Numbered from the stretch's first letter, positions 18,777 to 29,253 are shown. The stretch: DNA of 64,000 nt from Mesorhizobium sp. RMAD-H1 (GCF_014191375.1 NZ_JACHWN010000006.1:62001-126000), one strand, 5' to 3'. Notes: a model not told the origin generated them from the letters alone. Program-made: numbers and translations.

Positions 18777-20588
18777 TTGACAACCGATCCGCTTCAAATC
18801 CTCAAAACCGTCTATGGCTATGACGCCTTCCGTGGCCGCCAGGCGGAGATCGTCTCGCATGTGACGGCAGGCAACAATGCCTTCGTCCTGATGCCGACGG
18901 GCGGCGGCAAATCGCTTTGCTATCAGATACCGGCGCTGGCGCGGCCCGGTATGGGGATCGTCATATCGCCGCTTCTGGCGCTGATGGCCGATCAGGTCTC
19001 CGCGCTGCGCCAGGCTGGCGTGAACGCGGCGGCGCTCAACTCCGATCTTGCTGGCGACGACCGGCGCAATCTGTGGCGCGACATTTCCACGAGCTCGCTC
19101 GACCTGCTTTATGTCGCCCCCGAAACCCTGCTGAAGCCGGATGTCCTGAAGCTCCTGACCAGCGTGCCGCTTTCGCTGATTGCCGTCGATGAGGCCCACT
19201 GCCTGTCGCAATGGGGACACGATTTCCGCCCTTCCTATCGCCAGCTTGATGCGTTGACAGCGCATTTTCCCGATATTCCGCGCATGGCGCTGACGGCGAC
19301 CGCCGACGAGCCGACGCGGGCGGAAATCCTGTCGCACCTCCGGATTGACGCGCGCGATGCCTTCATCGCCGGCTTCGACCGGCCCAACATCCGCTACACG
19401 ATCATGGAGAAGGACAATCCCCGCGCGCAGCTGAAACGCTTTCTTGCGGATCACGAAGGGGAAAGCGGCATCGTCTATTGCCTTTCCAAACGCAAGACGG
19501 AGGAAACCGCCGAGTGGCTGTGCGGTTTGGGCTATGATGCCCTCCCCTATCATGGTGGCATGGACAAGGCGGCTCGGGAGGCGAACCAGGCGCGCTTCCA
19601 GCATGAGGAAGCCATCATCATGGTGGCTACCATCGCCTTCGGCATGGGTATCGACAAGCCGGATGTGCGCTTCGTCGCGCATATCGATCTGCCGGGAAGC
19701 ATCGAGGCCTATTATCAGGAGACGGGGCGCGCCGGACGCGACGGCCTGCCGGCAGAGGCGATGATGCTCTATGGCTATGAGGACATCGTCCTGCGCAGCC
19801 GTTTCATCGAGGAATCCGAGGCCCCGGACCAGCGCAAGCGGATGGAGCGGCTGAAGCTCGACACGCTTCTGGGCCTCGCCGAAACGGCGGGCTGCCGCAG
19901 GCAGGTGCTGCTATCCTATTTCGGTGACGAATGCGAGCCGTGCGGCAATTGCGACACCTGCGCGGAACCGCCAAGCCTGTTCGACGGGACGATCGCCGCC
20001 CAGAAAATCCTGTCCTGCATCCACAGGACAGGCGAGCGCTTCGGGCAGGCCCATATCGTCGACGTGCTTCTTGGTGTCGAAAACGAGCGGATCAGCCGTT
20101 TCGGTCATGACCAGCTTTCGACCTATGGCATCGGCCGCGAGCATGACAACCGCACCTGGCGCGCCATTATCCGCCAATTGATCGCCCACCGGCTGGTCGA
20201 CGTGGATTTCGCCGGGCATGGCGGCCTGTCGATCTCGCAGACGGGCCGGCGCTTTCTGCGCGAGAAGCAGACGCTCATGCTGCGCGTGCCGCCAAAATCG
20301 AAACCGACGCGCGACAGGGCCTCGCGCAGCCAGGCCGCGACGCAGTCACTGCCCGAGCGGGACCAGGCCTTGTTCCAGGCGTTGCGCGAAAAACGGTTGC
20401 AGATCGCCCGTACGCAGAACGTCCCGCCCTATGTGATCTTCCACGACCGCACACTGATGGAGCTGGCGGCCGCCCGGCCAGCCTCACGCTCGGAAATGGC
20501 CCATGTGCCTGGCATCGGCGAAACAAAGCTCGACCGCTACGGCCCCGCTTTTCTCACCGTCATAGCGGAACATCGCGAGGAGGCTTGA
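18777..20588 (+). CDS. recQ: ATP-dependent DNA helicase RecQ
   Basis: This is a 603-residue 3'-5' helicase of recombination and replication-fork repair. The order is helicase core with Walker A PTGGGKS (40-46) and DEAH box (138-141), then motif [13 protein letters not shown] zinc module follows with four Cys ([10 protein letters not shown], near 380), then the RQC winged helix and a C-terminal HRDC domain (about 520-600). The start is TTG at 18777 with no better ATG nearby; the length agrees with RecQ. It is transcribed alone, convergent with the AraC gene. Confidence 0.96.
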   Translation: MTTDPLQILKTVYGYDAFRGRQAEIVSHVTAGNNAFVLMPTGGGKSLCYQIPALARPGMGIVISPLLALMADQVSALRQAGVNAAALNSDLAGDDRRNLWRDISTSSLDLLYVAPETLLKPDVLKLLTSVPLSLIAVDEAHCLSQWGHDFRPSYRQLDALTAHFPDIPRMALTATADEPTRAEILSHLRIDARDAFIAGFDRPNIRYTIMEKDNPRAQLKRFLADHEGESGIVYCLSKRKTEETAEWLCGLGYDALPYHGGMDKAAREANQARFQHEEAIIMVATIAFGMGIDKPDVRFVAHIDLPGSIEAYYQETGRAGRDGLPAEAMMLYGYEDIVLRSRFIEESEAPDQRKRMERLKLDTLLGLAETAGCRRQVLLSYFGDECEPCGNCDTCAEPPSLFDGTIAAQKILSCIHRTGERFGQAHIVDVLLGVENERISRFGHDQLSTYGIGREHDNRTWRAIIRQLIAHRLVDVDFAGHGGLSISQTGRRFLREKQTLMLRVPPKSKPTRDRASRSQAATQSLPERDQALFQALREKRLQIARTQNVPPYVIFHDRTLMELAAARPASRSEMAHVPGIGETKLDRYGPAFLTVIAEHREEA

Positions 20589-20637
20589 ACGCGTGGCTGC
20601 AAGCAATCCGATTCATCACCTGACGCAGCACCTGCAT

Positions 20638-21543
20638 TCAGCGTGAGCGCTCGCGGCGTGACATCGGCACCACATTACCTGTCGGCTGAGGTACCTTGTG
20701 GGAACACCGCTCGCCGTAGATATGAAAGACGTTATCTTTCTTGCCGGCGCTCGCCTCGGTTACCGTTTCGGTGAGATAACGCGCCGGTGTCGTGCCGAGC
20801 ATGCGGCGGAACATGGCGATGAAGGCGCTCGGGCTCTCATAGCCCAAATCGAGAGCAATATTCGTTACGGATTCGCCCTCGGCCAGCCGCTGGAGCGCAA
20901 GGCCGACATGCAATTGCTGCCGCCAGCGGCCGAACGACATACCCGTCTCCCGCTGGAAAAGCCTCGTCAGGGTCCGGTTGCTCGCGCCGACGCGCGCGCC
21001 CCATTCTTCCAAATTCAGCCTGAGGGATGGATCCTCGATCAGCGTCTCGACCAGTCTTTTCAATCTCCGGTCATCAGGCATGGGAAGGCGCAGCGGCTCC
21101 AACGGAGCATTCTCGAGCTCGTCCATCAGCACTGACGCCAGCCGCTCCTCCCTTATATCGCCTTCCGGATAGCAATGCGGCTCGTGGACGAACCGCAGGA
21201 TCAGTTCGCGCAGCAGAGGCTGAATGAAGAGGATGCCGCACTCGGTGCGCAGGCTGCGGCTATCGTCCGGCTCGATATAGAGGTTGCCCACCGAGACCTG
21301 CCCCGCCGCCCGGGCAAAATGGGTCACCCCGCCCGGAATCCAGATGGCGCATTGCGGCGGCACGGTCCAGACGCCCTGTGCAGCCTCGACCGTGATGAGC
21401 CCCTCGATGACGTAAAGCAGCTGGTCCTTGCGGTGCTTGTGCGGCTCTGTCTCCCCGACAAAGGCAAGCTCGACTTTCAAGCCGACGACAGGCCGCGCAA
21501 TGGAGTCCGGATAGTTGGGAGGAGGAAGGATCGTATTGGTCAT
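20638..21543 (-). CDS. AraC-family regulator with N-terminal cupin
   Basis: This is a 301-residue regulator. Residues about 20-90 form a cupin with metal/ligand-type pattern EPHKHRKDQLLYVIEG. Residues about 160-260 hold the two AraC helix-turn-helix units (LNLEEWGARVGASNRTLTRLFQRETG and VTNIALDLGYESPSAFIAMFRRMLGTTPARYL). The arrangement is that of small-molecule-responsive AraC repressors/activators that often control adjacent efflux genes. It lies just downstream of the efflux pair on the same strand, 112 bases away, so it may regulate it. That is inferred. Confidence 0.9.
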   Translation of the reverse strand: MTNTILPPPNYPDSIARPVVGLKVELAFVGETEPHKHRKDQLLYVIEGLITVEAAQGVWTVPPQCAIWIPGGVTHFARAAGQVSVGNLYIEPDDSRSLRTECGILFIQPLLRELILRFVHEPHCYPEGDIREERLASVLMDELENAPLEPLRLPMPDDRRLKRLVETLIEDPSLRLNLEEWGARVGASNRTLTRLFQRETGMSFGRWRQQLHVGLALQRLAEGESVTNIALDLGYESPSAFIAMFRRMLGTTPARYLTETVTEASAGKKDNVFHIYGERCSHKVPQPTGNVVPMSRRERSR

Positions 21544-21655
21544 GGATATCTCGATGCCTGCGCCCCGCGCCGATGCTGCTTCCCCCCATCCTTTCCGGCT
21601 ATAGCACCAACCACTCCCGCAAACCGGCCATTTTTTGGCGCGAAACGGCCATGCC

Positions 21656-23197
21656 TCAGCCGGGCCTGGGCGGCGTAAGGGGATTGGGCGGCGCCTGTTT
21701 CAGGGTGGCGGACAGGATGAGGGCGACGATCCCCATCCAGAAGACCAGATAGAACCCGTCCACATAGGACAGCACGGCGGACTCGCGCGCGACGATGGAG
21801 ACGATGCCGGACACACCGCTCGCGACGGTGCGCGAGACGACAACAGGCTGCCCGACCTCCACGCCCGCCTTCAGCATCACGCTGTGAACGTCCGTCGAGA
21901 AACGCAGCGCGACCGTGATGATGCCTCCCGCTATCCCGGGCGCAAAGATGCGCGCCAGCGGCGCATAGAAACCGATGGCGACCCCGTGCGCCGGGTTCAT
22001 GTTGACGACGATGATCGGGATGATCCCCATCAGCGTCAGGCATTCCCCTGTCGCGAAGAGAATGAGGGCGGGCACATATTGATCGGTCCGCCATTCATTG
22101 TTGATGCTCGCTCCGCACCAGGCCGAGGTGAAGACGATGATGCCGAGGCCAGCGATTAACAACAGCCGCGCATCCAGGCGCCGGACGAGCCACACGGCAA
22201 GCGGGGTCACGGCCAGATAGGTGGCGAAGACGATGAAGGAAGCACTGCCGGTCTGGAGCGGCTTCAATTTGCCCATCGCCGCAAGGAACCCCGGTATCAG
22301 CGTCGATGTCGGCGCCATCAGGAAGGCATGGAGGCAGGCGATCAGTAGCGCGGTGCGGACATTGTGGTTTCCCAGTGCACTGAAATCGACAAATGCATCC
22401 TTGCTGAAGGCGATGTGGGCTATCGATATTGCCAGCAGAAGGGAACCGGCGGTGAGAAAGGCCGTCACGACGCCGGAATCAAACCATCCCAGCGTTTCGC
22501 CAAGCGAGCAACCCGCAAACAGCATCGCCAGGCTTAAGGAAAATATCGCCATCCCGCCCCAGTCGCTGCTGCGCAGTCTGGCATAGTCCACCGGCGTCAG
22601 CGGAATCCCCTTCCAGGCCATCAGTGCGATGAGCGGTCCGGCGATCGACGTGGTCCAGTAAATCCACCTCCAGTCGACCACATCGACATAAATGCCTGAT
22701 ATGCCCACGCCCACATCCGTCCCGAAGGAAGCGCGCAGGCTATAGACCGCCATCGCCAGCAGCCAATATTGCGGCTTAAGGCTGCGCAGGGCCAGTGATA
22801 TCGTCAGTGGAAGATAGGTTCCAAGGCACAGGCCAAGAATGGCGTGGAGGCAAAGGAGCCGTTCGTAATCGCGCACGAAGGGGATTGCCAGCGCGGCCAG
22901 CGCGATTGTGAGGCTCGGCACGATGACGACGCGCGCGGGCCCGAATATGAGCGAAAGCCAGACCGTGATCGGCATGGTCAGGAACTGCGCCGCATTCATC
23001 GCCGTGCTCAGCCAGGCGCCCTCGATGACGTCGAGACCGAACTGGCCCCTCAGATCTGCGAGCGAGATCGAGAAAAGCCGCCCCTGCAATGTGGTCAGGA
23101 ATGCCCCCATGAAAACCACCGCCACCGTCAAGACAGGGCTCGGCGCACGTGCCGATCGCAGAACCCGGCCGATCGGCAGGGATTCAATGCGCGGCAT
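21656..23197 (-). CDS. MFS drug-efflux permease, DHA2/EmrB-like
   Basis: This is a 513-residue permease with about 14 membrane segments typical of DHA2 (EmrB-like) drug:H+ antiporters. It starts MPRIESLPIGRVL; the frame extends to 23329 inside the preceding gene. Its start overlaps the end of the HlyD-type gene by 14 bases, so the two are translationally coupled. With that adaptor it should form an inner-membrane/periplasmic efflux unit needing an outer-membrane channel encoded elsewhere. Substrate unknown. Confidence 0.88.
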   Translation of the reverse strand: MPRIESLPIGRVLRSARAPSPVLTVAVVFMGAFLTTLQGRLFSISLADLRGQFGLDVIEGAWLSTAMNAAQFLTMPITVWLSLIFGPARVVIVPSLTIALAALAIPFVRDYERLLCLHAILGLCLGTYLPLTISLALRSLKPQYWLLAMAVYSLRASFGTDVGVGISGIYVDVVDWRWIYWTTSIAGPLIALMAWKGIPLTPVDYARLRSSDWGGMAIFSLSLAMLFAGCSLGETLGWFDSGVVTAFLTAGSLLLAISIAHIAFSKDAFVDFSALGNHNVRTALLIACLHAFLMAPTSTLIPGFLAAMGKLKPLQTGSASFIVFATYLAVTPLAVWLVRRLDARLLLIAGLGIIVFTSAWCGASINNEWRTDQYVPALILFATGECLTLMGIIPIIVVNMNPAHGVAIGFYAPLARIFAPGIAGGIITVALRFSTDVHSVMLKAGVEVGQPVVVSRTVASGVSGIVSIVARESAVLSYVDGFYLVFWMGIVALILSATLKQAPPNPLTPPRPG

Positions 23198-24350
23198 TGG
23201 CGTAGGTCTCCTTCGCCGTGTCCAGCTGCTGGCGGGAATAGGCGGCAACTTTTGCGCCATCCGTATCAATCCGCGTCTCGGCGGACATGCCGGGCCGCAG
23301 AAGGGCGATATCCGCTTGTACCGGATCAAGCTCGATACGCACCGGAATACGCTGAACCACCTTGGTGAAATTGCCGGTCGCGTTGTCGGTGGGGATCAGC
23401 GAGGACTCGTTGCCGCTCATCGGCGCGATCTGCTCGACCCGTCCCCGGAAATGAAACCCAGGAAGCGCATCGACCGTGACACCCACCGGCTGTCCGGCGC
23501 GCACGTTTTTGAGCTGCGTTTCCTTGTAATTGGCGATGACATAGGGGCGAGCGAGCGGCACGATCGTGACGATCTGGGTTCCCGGCGCCACGAGGCTGCC
23601 GATTTGAACGCTGCGCCGTCCGATCACGCCGTCGAAAGGCGCGATAATCCGGGTGTAGCCCAGTTCAAGCCTGGCGGAAGCCAGCGAAGCCGCCGCCGCG
23701 TCGCGATCCGCCATGCGCTGGGCGCGCTCTCCTGCGAGCGTATCCAGCTGTCTTTGTGCCAGCGTCAGCGCGGCGGCTGCCGCTTCGCGGGAGGCTGTCG
23801 CCGCGATCAGATCAGCCTTGGCGTCATCTACTGCCTTCTGCGAGACGATTCCATTCTTCACCAGCTGCGCCTTGCGGTCATAGTCCTGCCGGGACTGCGC
23901 TAGCCGCGCCTCAGCGCTGCGAAGCGACGCCTCGGCCTGCGCGATGGTGGCGCGCTGCTGTGCTTCCTCGTTGCGCAGATTGTCGAGGACCGCCTGCGCC
24001 CTGGCGAGCGACGCTTCCGCCGCTTTCACCTTGACCGCATAATCGTCGCTCCCGATCTCCGCGATGAGATCTCCAGCCTTGACCGGCTGGTAGTCGGTGA
24101 CCGGAAGACCGCGAACATAACCGCTGACGCGCGCGCTCAGCACCGCGGGCTCGGATTTGACGAAGGCGTTCTGTGTCGACTGGATGGCCCGGCTGCTCGT
24201 CCATGCATCCCAGTTGGAAACCGTATAGGCAACCGCGCCTATGGCAATGGCACAGGCCAGCCATGGCGCCAGTTTGAGCGGCCATGCATGGCGGCTGGGT
24301 GGCGATGACGGCGTCGGCGATTGGGGGGTATTTGCTGCGGGACCTGACAT
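23184..24350 (-). CDS. HlyD/EmrA-type membrane-fusion protein
   Basis: This 388-residue adaptor has one N-terminal membrane anchor (about 26-45), then a lipoyl-like half-motif VLSARVSGYVRGLPVTDYQPVKAGDLI. A long alanine-rich alpha-helical hairpin spans about 100-200, followed by the second lipoyl half IIAPFDGVIGRRSVQIGSLV and a beta-barrel region. It couples the overlapping MFS permease to an outer-membrane channel. It is the first gene of the efflux transcript, which may also include the AraC gene. Confidence 0.92.
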   Translation of the reverse strand: MSGPAANTPQSPTPSSPPSRHAWPLKLAPWLACAIAIGAVAYTVSNWDAWTSSRAIQSTQNAFVKSEPAVLSARVSGYVRGLPVTDYQPVKAGDLIAEIGSDDYAVKVKAAEASLARAQAVLDNLRNEEAQQRATIAQAEASLRSAEARLAQSRQDYDRKAQLVKNGIVSQKAVDDAKADLIAATASREAAAAALTLAQRQLDTLAGERAQRMADRDAAAASLASARLELGYTRIIAPFDGVIGRRSVQIGSLVAPGTQIVTIVPLARPYVIANYKETQLKNVRAGQPVGVTVDALPGFHFRGRVEQIAPMSGNESSLIPTDNATGNFTKVVQRIPVRIELDPVQADIALLRPGMSAETRIDTDGAKVAAYSRQQLDTAKETYANAAH

Positions 24351-24434
24351 AAACTCACCAACTCGGCCTGTCGTTTGCTGTGGAAGCTCTTTCCACGGCA
24401 GTCGATTTCTTGCGCGCGCAAGAAGGACAGGAAA

Positions 24435-24719
24435 TCACGCAAGACGGCCAATCGGGCCAACGCAAGCAGCGTTCGCGTGGATCTGAGCGAGGTCTTGCTC
24501 GGCAGGAAGCTGAATGGGCGAGGTCCCGCCGGCTATCGGGTGGACCTCCACCCTATTGACAAGCACATGCACCATGCGGACCCAATGTTCGGTATTGGCG
24601 ACGGCAACGTAGAACGTCGTGTGCGGTGGCAGGTTGAAGCAGCATTGGCGTCCGGTTCGAAGATCGTTCGACATAGACATGATGTGGTATTCCTGGGGAC
24701 GGCTCATCGAGATCACCAT
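24435..24719 (-). CDS. Possible small orphan protein, function unknown
   Basis: A 94-codon frame occupies the otherwise gene-free 24351-24974 stretch. It is preceded by GAGGAAACCAGCAG, a reasonable ribosome site. The product has paired Cys near residue 27 (GRQCCFNLPPHTTFYVAVANTEHWVRMVHVL is the most protein-like segment, split here by position 25-55) and no recognised domain. Several other frames, also open here, argue for caution. The rest of the stretch shows no other gene or RNA that I can support. Confidence 0.3.
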   Translation of the reverse strand: MVISMSRPQEYHIMSMSNDLRTGRQCCFNLPPHTTFYVAVANTEHWVRMVHVLVNRVEVHPIAGGTSPIQLPAEQDLAQIHANAACVGPIGRLA

Positions 24720-24974
24720 CTGCTGGTTTCCTCAGCAGAGGAGGACAATCCTCGTTCGACCACATCCATCGTAGGATCCCGCGAAACAGCCCGGTGTTGT
24801 AGGAAACTACAGGGCCGAGCCAGCATGGGGCCTGCACCGGAATGGGGCTCATCTCCGTCCGCAGAGCTTGACTGCTCCTCTTCAATGATCGGCGCGATCC
24901 TTCTCGCCACACCCAAACGATAAAACCGCCATTCCTTCACACCGCCGGGGCCCGACCATGCATGGACTGCCCGA

Positions 24975-26453
24975 CTATACGCTGAGGCACAGATATTTGA
25001 CCTCGATATAGTCCTCGATCCCGTATCTTGACCCTTCGCGCCCCTGGCCCGATTGCTTGATGCCTCCGAACGGGGCAACCTCTGTGGAAATCAGCCCGGT
25101 ATTGATGCCGACCATGCCATATTCGAGCGCCTCCGCCACGCGGAAAACTTTGGATAGATCACGGGAATAAAAATAGGAGGCAAGGCCGAACTCGGTCGCA
25201 TTCGCCAATTCGATGACCTCCTCTTCTGTCTCGAACCTGAACAGCGGCGCCACTGGACCGAATGTCTCCTCGCGGGCGACCTTCATCTGTGTCGTCACTC
25301 CGGTGAGCACCGTCGGCTGAAAAAACAGGCCGCCCCTGGCATGCCGTTTCCCGCCAAGCGCGATCGACGCACCTTTCGCTATGGCGTCGGCGATGTGATC
25401 CTCGACTTTCTCAAGCGCTTTTTCATCGATCAGCGGACCGGCATCGATCCCGTCTTCAAACCCGTCTCCCACCTTCATCAAGGCCGCTCTGGCGGAGAGC
25501 TTCTCCGCGAACGCGTCATACACCCCGGCTTGGACATAGAGACGATTGGCGCAGACGCAGGTCTGCCCGTTGTTGCGGTACTTGGAAACCATCGCGCCTT
25601 CGACGGCGGCGTCGAGATCGGCGTCATCGAACACGATGAAAGGTGCGTTGCCTCCGAGTTCCAGGCCGAGCTTCATGATCTGATCGGCGCCCTGGCGCAT
25701 CAGGATGCGTCCAACCTCGGTCGAACCGGTGAAGGTCAGCTTGCGGACCTTGGCATTCTCCGTGAGCTCCCTACCGATCGCGGGCGCATCTTTCGACAGG
25801 ATGATGTTGAAGACCCCGGACGGGACCCCCACGCGTTCGCCAAGCAAAGCGAGCGACAGGGCCGAAAGCGGTGTCTCGGCGGCAGGCTTGGCCACCATGG
25901 CGCAGCCGGCGGCAAGGGCTGGCGCCATCTTGCGCGCGAGCATCGCGCTGGGAAAATTCCACGGCGTGATCGCCCCCACCACGCCGATCGGCTGCTTTAT
26001 CACGAGGATGCGCTTATCGCTCTGGTGGCCAGGGATCGTATCGCCATAGACGCGCTTGGCTTCCTCGCCGAACCATTCGATATAGGAGGCGCCATAGAGG
26101 ATCTCACCTCGTGCCTCGGCAAACGGTTTGCCCATCTCCAGAGTCAGGATGGTGGCGAGATCGTCCGCATTGGCGACGACCAGGTCGTGAAGCCTGCGCA
26201 GCATCGCAGCGCGTTCCTTACCCGTCTTCCTGGCCCACTCCTTTTGCGCTTCGTAAGCGGCATCGATGGCGCGGGCTGCCTCATTGCGGCCCATATCGGG
26301 AAGCGTGGCGATCACTTCCCCGGTCGAGGGATTTATGACATCGAAAGTCTTGCCGCTATCGCCTGCATGAAGCCAATCGCCGCCGATACGCGCCTTGTCG
26401 GTCGCAAGGGAGGGGTCCTTCAGCTTTGAAAGCAGGCTATGGGACAGGGCCAT
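24975..26453 (-). CDS. gabD: NAD(P)-dependent succinate-semialdehyde dehydrogenase
   Basis: This is a 492-residue aldehyde dehydrogenase with GabD hallmarks: GVVGAITPWNFPSAM, FTGSTEVGRILM, catalytic Glu in LELGGNAPF and catalytic Cys in NNGQTCVCANR. The usual C-terminus is GGIKQSGQGREGSRYGIEDYIEVKYLC. It oxidises succinate semialdehyde to succinate, feeding the TCA cycle. As the last gene of an eleven-gene minus-strand block, it is the natural final step for a C4 fragment released upstream in the pathway. 37 bases separate it from the ABC ATPase gene. Confidence 0.9.
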   Translation of the reverse strand: MALSHSLLSKLKDPSLATDKARIGGDWLHAGDSGKTFDVINPSTGEVIATLPDMGRNEAARAIDAAYEAQKEWARKTGKERAAMLRRLHDLVVANADDLATILTLEMGKPFAEARGEILYGASYIEWFGEEAKRVYGDTIPGHQSDKRILVIKQPIGVVGAITPWNFPSAMLARKMAPALAAGCAMVAKPAAETPLSALSLALLGERVGVPSGVFNIILSKDAPAIGRELTENAKVRKLTFTGSTEVGRILMRQGADQIMKLGLELGGNAPFIVFDDADLDAAVEGAMVSKYRNNGQTCVCANRLYVQAGVYDAFAEKLSARAALMKVGDGFEDGIDAGPLIDEKALEKVEDHIADAIAKGASIALGGKRHARGGLFFQPTVLTGVTTQMKVAREETFGPVAPLFRFETEEEVIELANATEFGLASYFYSRDLSKVFRVAEALEYGMVGINTGLISTEVAPFGGIKQSGQGREGSRYGIEDYIEVKYLCLSV

Positions 26454-26490
26454 GGATCAGACCTTCTGGATGATGAAAATTGCAGCCGGC

Positions 26491-27567
26491 TCATTGGAAT
26501 GCGTGGACAGAACCGGTATCGAAACTCAGCCAGGCCTGATCGCCGCGATTGAGGCTGGAGATCGCCTCATGGCCGAAAGGCAGCCGCACCGACAGGCTGT
26601 CGCCCGTCCTGGTTCTCGTGCTGACCTCGATATTGTTGCCCAGGAAGGTGATGTCATCGACGGTGACCGGCAGCCCCGCCTCGACGGGCGCTCGCGACAG
26701 GAGCAGCCGTTCGGGCCTCAGCATCAGCGATGCCTTCTTGCCGGCCAGACGGCCGCCATGGATCGGCACACCGTCAATCATCGTTCCGCCCGGCAGCGCC
26801 AGCTTTGCCGTTCTGCCCTCGGCCGCCACGACTTCGGCGTCGATGAAGTTGCTGTCTCCGATGAAGCCGGCCACGAAACGCGTCGCCGGATTGGCATAGA
26901 GCTCCCGACCCGTGCCGATCTGGTCTATTTCACCCTGGCTGAAGACGGCGATGCGGTCGGAGAGACGCAACGCTTCCTCCTGATCATGGGTGACGTAGAG
27001 TATGGTAACGCCCGTCTCCTGATGGATGCGACGGATCTCGAACTGGATTTCCTCGCGAAGCTTCTTGTCCAGTGCGGACAACGGCTCGTCCATCAACAGC
27101 ACCGGCGGGTTGTAGACCAGCGCGCGCGCCAGTGCCACGCGCTGCTGCTGGCCGCCCGACATCATGCCCGGCATGCGATCCTCGAACCCTTCCAACCGCA
27201 CCAGCTTCAGCGCGGCCTTTACCCGCTCGGCGATCTCCGCTTGTGGCCGGCGGCGGATGCGCAGGGGAAATGCCACGTTCTCGCCGACCGAAAGGTGCGG
27301 AAAGAGCGTATAGCGCTGGAACACCATGCCTATGTTGCGCTTGTGGGAAGGCGTCGAAAGAAGGCTCTGCCCGTTGAGCAGTATGTCCCCGTCGGTCGGA
27401 TCCTGGAAGCCTGCGAGGACATAGAGCGTTGTCGATTTGCCCGAGCCGGATGGGCCGAGAAAGGTCATGAACTCCCCTTCGGCAACATCCATCGTCACGT
27501 TCTTGACCGCCGTGACCGTGCCGAAGACCTTGCGAATGCCTCGGATCTGGAGAAAGGTTTTGGTCAT
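26491..27567 (-). CDS. Pot-type ABC importer, ATP-binding subunit
   Basis: This 358-residue ATPase has Walker A GPSGSGKST (38-46), signature MSGGQQQRVALARAL, Walker B VLLMDEPLSALD and a C-terminal TOBE domain. This is the layout of PotA/FbpC-class importers. With the two permeases and the solute-binding protein it makes a complete spermidine/putrescine-type importer. The gene overlaps the preceding permease by four bases (ATGA), so translation is coupled. The likely substrates are cationic amines, but this class also carries other small charged solutes. Confidence 0.93.
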   Translation of the reverse strand: MTKTFLQIRGIRKVFGTVTAVKNVTMDVAEGEFMTFLGPSGSGKSTTLYVLAGFQDPTDGDILLNGQSLLSTPSHKRNIGMVFQRYTLFPHLSVGENVAFPLRIRRRPQAEIAERVKAALKLVRLEGFEDRMPGMMSGGQQQRVALARALVYNPPVLLMDEPLSALDKKLREEIQFEIRRIHQETGVTILYVTHDQEEALRLSDRIAVFSQGEIDQIGTGRELYANPATRFVAGFIGDSNFIDAEVVAAEGRTAKLALPGGTMIDGVPIHGGRLAGKKASLMLRPERLLLSRAPVEAGLPVTVDDITFLGNNIEVSTRTRTGDSLSVRLPFGHEAISSLNRGDQAWLSFDTGSVHAFQ

Positions 27568-28364
27568 GCTTTTCGTCCTTTGCGGAGGAAGGCCGCGGCT
27601 ATCATCAGGATGATGGTGAATGCGATGAGAAGCGTGGATGCCGCCGCGATGACGGGGGTGAGGTCCTGTCTCAAGGTGGCCCAGATCTTGACCGGAAGCG
27701 TCTGCAGCGTCGGGCTCGCCATGAAGATTGCGAGCACCACCTCATCCCAGGAGGCAAGAAACGAAAAGATCGCGGCACCGAAGATGCCGTGGCTGATCGC
27801 CGGCACGGTTACCCTGAGCCGCGCTTCCCACGGGCTCGCGCCACAGAGAATTGCCGCGTCTTCCATCGACCGGTCGAAGCCTTCCAGAGCATTTCCAATG
27901 GAAATGATCGAGAATGGCAGCGCGATCAGCAGATGCGCGATCACGAAGGCGATGGTCGTTCCAGCCAGGCCGAGCTGGAGAAAAAGTGCATAGAGCGCAA
28001 CCGCCAGCACCACGACCGGCAGGATCATCGGCGTAAGGAACAGAGCGCGCAGCAGGTCCCGGCCGGGGAATGTCCCACGGTTCAGCCCCAGCGCCGCAAG
28101 AAACCCGATGATCACCGAGAGCACGGTCACGATCACCGCGATCTTCAGGCTCGTCAACGCGGAGTAGAACCAGCGTGGATCGGCGAAGAGATCATTATAC
28201 CAGCGCAGCGTCCAGGAAGGCGGCGGAAATATCAGCCACTGCGACGAGCCGAATGAGAGCGCCGCGATGAAGACGATCGGAAGGATCAGGAACAGACAGA
28301 CCACGATGACGAGGCCGACGAGGAAGCCGCGCCACGCGCCAAGCTTGTCGAAATCGAGCAGCAT
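27564..28364 (-). CDS. Pot-type ABC importer, permease subunit (PotC-like)
   Basis: This is a 266-residue permease with about six membrane helices and the EAA loop GFDRSMEDAAILCGASPWEARLRVTVP, which couples to the ATPase. It resembles PotC/PotI. The start at 28364 (MLLDFDKLGAW) lies four bases after the end of the first permease gene. Upstream codons to 28454 are an artefact of overlap with that gene. Confidence 0.92.
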   Translation of the reverse strand: MLLDFDKLGAWRGFLVGLVIVVCLFLILPIVFIAALSFGSSQWLIFPPPSWTLRWYNDLFADPRWFYSALTSLKIAVIVTVLSVIIGFLAALGLNRGTFPGRDLLRALFLTPMILPVVVLAVALYALFLQLGLAGTTIAFVIAHLLIALPFSIISIGNALEGFDRSMEDAAILCGASPWEARLRVTVPAISHGIFGAAIFSFLASWDEVVLAIFMASPTLQTLPVKIWATLRQDLTPVIAAASTLLIAFTIILMIAAAFLRKGRKA

Positions 28365-28368
28365 GAGT

Positions 28369-29226
28369 CTACCTCGACTTGTTCTGATTGAAATATTTGA
28401 GCTGCACGGCATAAAGCGCGAGCGTGACGATGAGCAGGACCAGCGCCGCCGCACTACCCATGCCCCAGTTCACGAGGGACTGGACGAACTGCGCGACGAG
28501 TTCGGCGAGCATCATGTTGGAGGTGCCGCCCAGCAGGGCCGGTGTGACGAAATAGCCGAGCGACATGACAAAGACCATCAATGCGCCTGCCGCTATTCCG
28601 GGAAGCGAGAGCGGCAGCAAGACGCGCGTGAAGCATTGCCGCTTGGTGGCACCGCAGAGCGCCGCGGCCCGGAGGATCGCCGGGTCTATCGAGCGGATCA
28701 CCCCCATCAGGGGCAGGATCACGAAGGGCAGCATGATATAGGTCATGCCGATGGTGACGCCGACTAGATTGTTGACGAGCGGGAGCGGCTTATCGATCAG
28801 GCCAAGACCGATCAGCGTCTTGTTGATGACGCCGGTGCGCTGGAGGAGCACCATCCATGCATAGGTGCGGGCCAGCAGGTTCGTCCACATCGACAGAATG
28901 ATGATGGCCAGCACCAGCCGCGACCAGCGTTCAGGCATGATCGCCAGTGCCCAGGCGACCGGATAGCCGATCAGGAGGGAGATGAGCGTCACCACGCCGG
29001 CCACGATGAAGGTGTTGGCGAAAATCTTGAGATATGTCGTCGATCCCAGAAGCGTCGCGTAATTCTGCAGCCCCGGTTCCGGCTCCAATACGCTGCGCAT
29101 GAGGAGCATCAAGACCGGAACGACGAAGAAGAAAACGATCAGGAGCAGCGCCGGGACGAGATAGCGGAAATTTATATCCCGCTTTCCTTTGCCGGTCATA
29201 CTGACTGTCGCTGCCGAAAAAGTCAT
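28369..29226 (-). CDS. Pot-type ABC importer, permease subunit (PotB-like)
   Basis: This is a 285-residue permease with about six helices and an EAA loop, IDPAILRAAALCGATKRQCFTRVLLPLSLPG. It is the partner of the PotC-like subunit that follows. The first membrane segment, YLVPALLLIVFFFVVPVLMLL, is typical of PotB/PotH. It is separated from the solute-binding protein gene by 65 bases that contain a GC-rich hairpin. Confidence 0.92.
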   Translation of the reverse strand: MTFSAATVSMTGKGKRDINFRYLVPALLLIVFFFVVPVLMLLMRSVLEPEPGLQNYATLLGSTTYLKIFANTFIVAGVVTLISLLIGYPVAWALAIMPERWSRLVLAIIILSMWTNLLARTYAWMVLLQRTGVINKTLIGLGLIDKPLPLVNNLVGVTIGMTYIMLPFVILPLMGVIRSIDPAILRAAALCGATKRQCFTRVLLPLSLPGIAAGALMVFVMSLGYFVTPALLGGTSNMMLAELVAQFVQSLVNWGMGSAAALVLLIVTLALYAVQLKYFNQNKSR

Positions 29227-29253
29227 TTTGGATATCCGAATTGGGGTGCGGAC

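Noticed and set aside
26395-27993. Plus-strand open frame (532 codons)
   Set aside because: Antisense to the Pot-type ATPase and permease genes, which have all family motifs.
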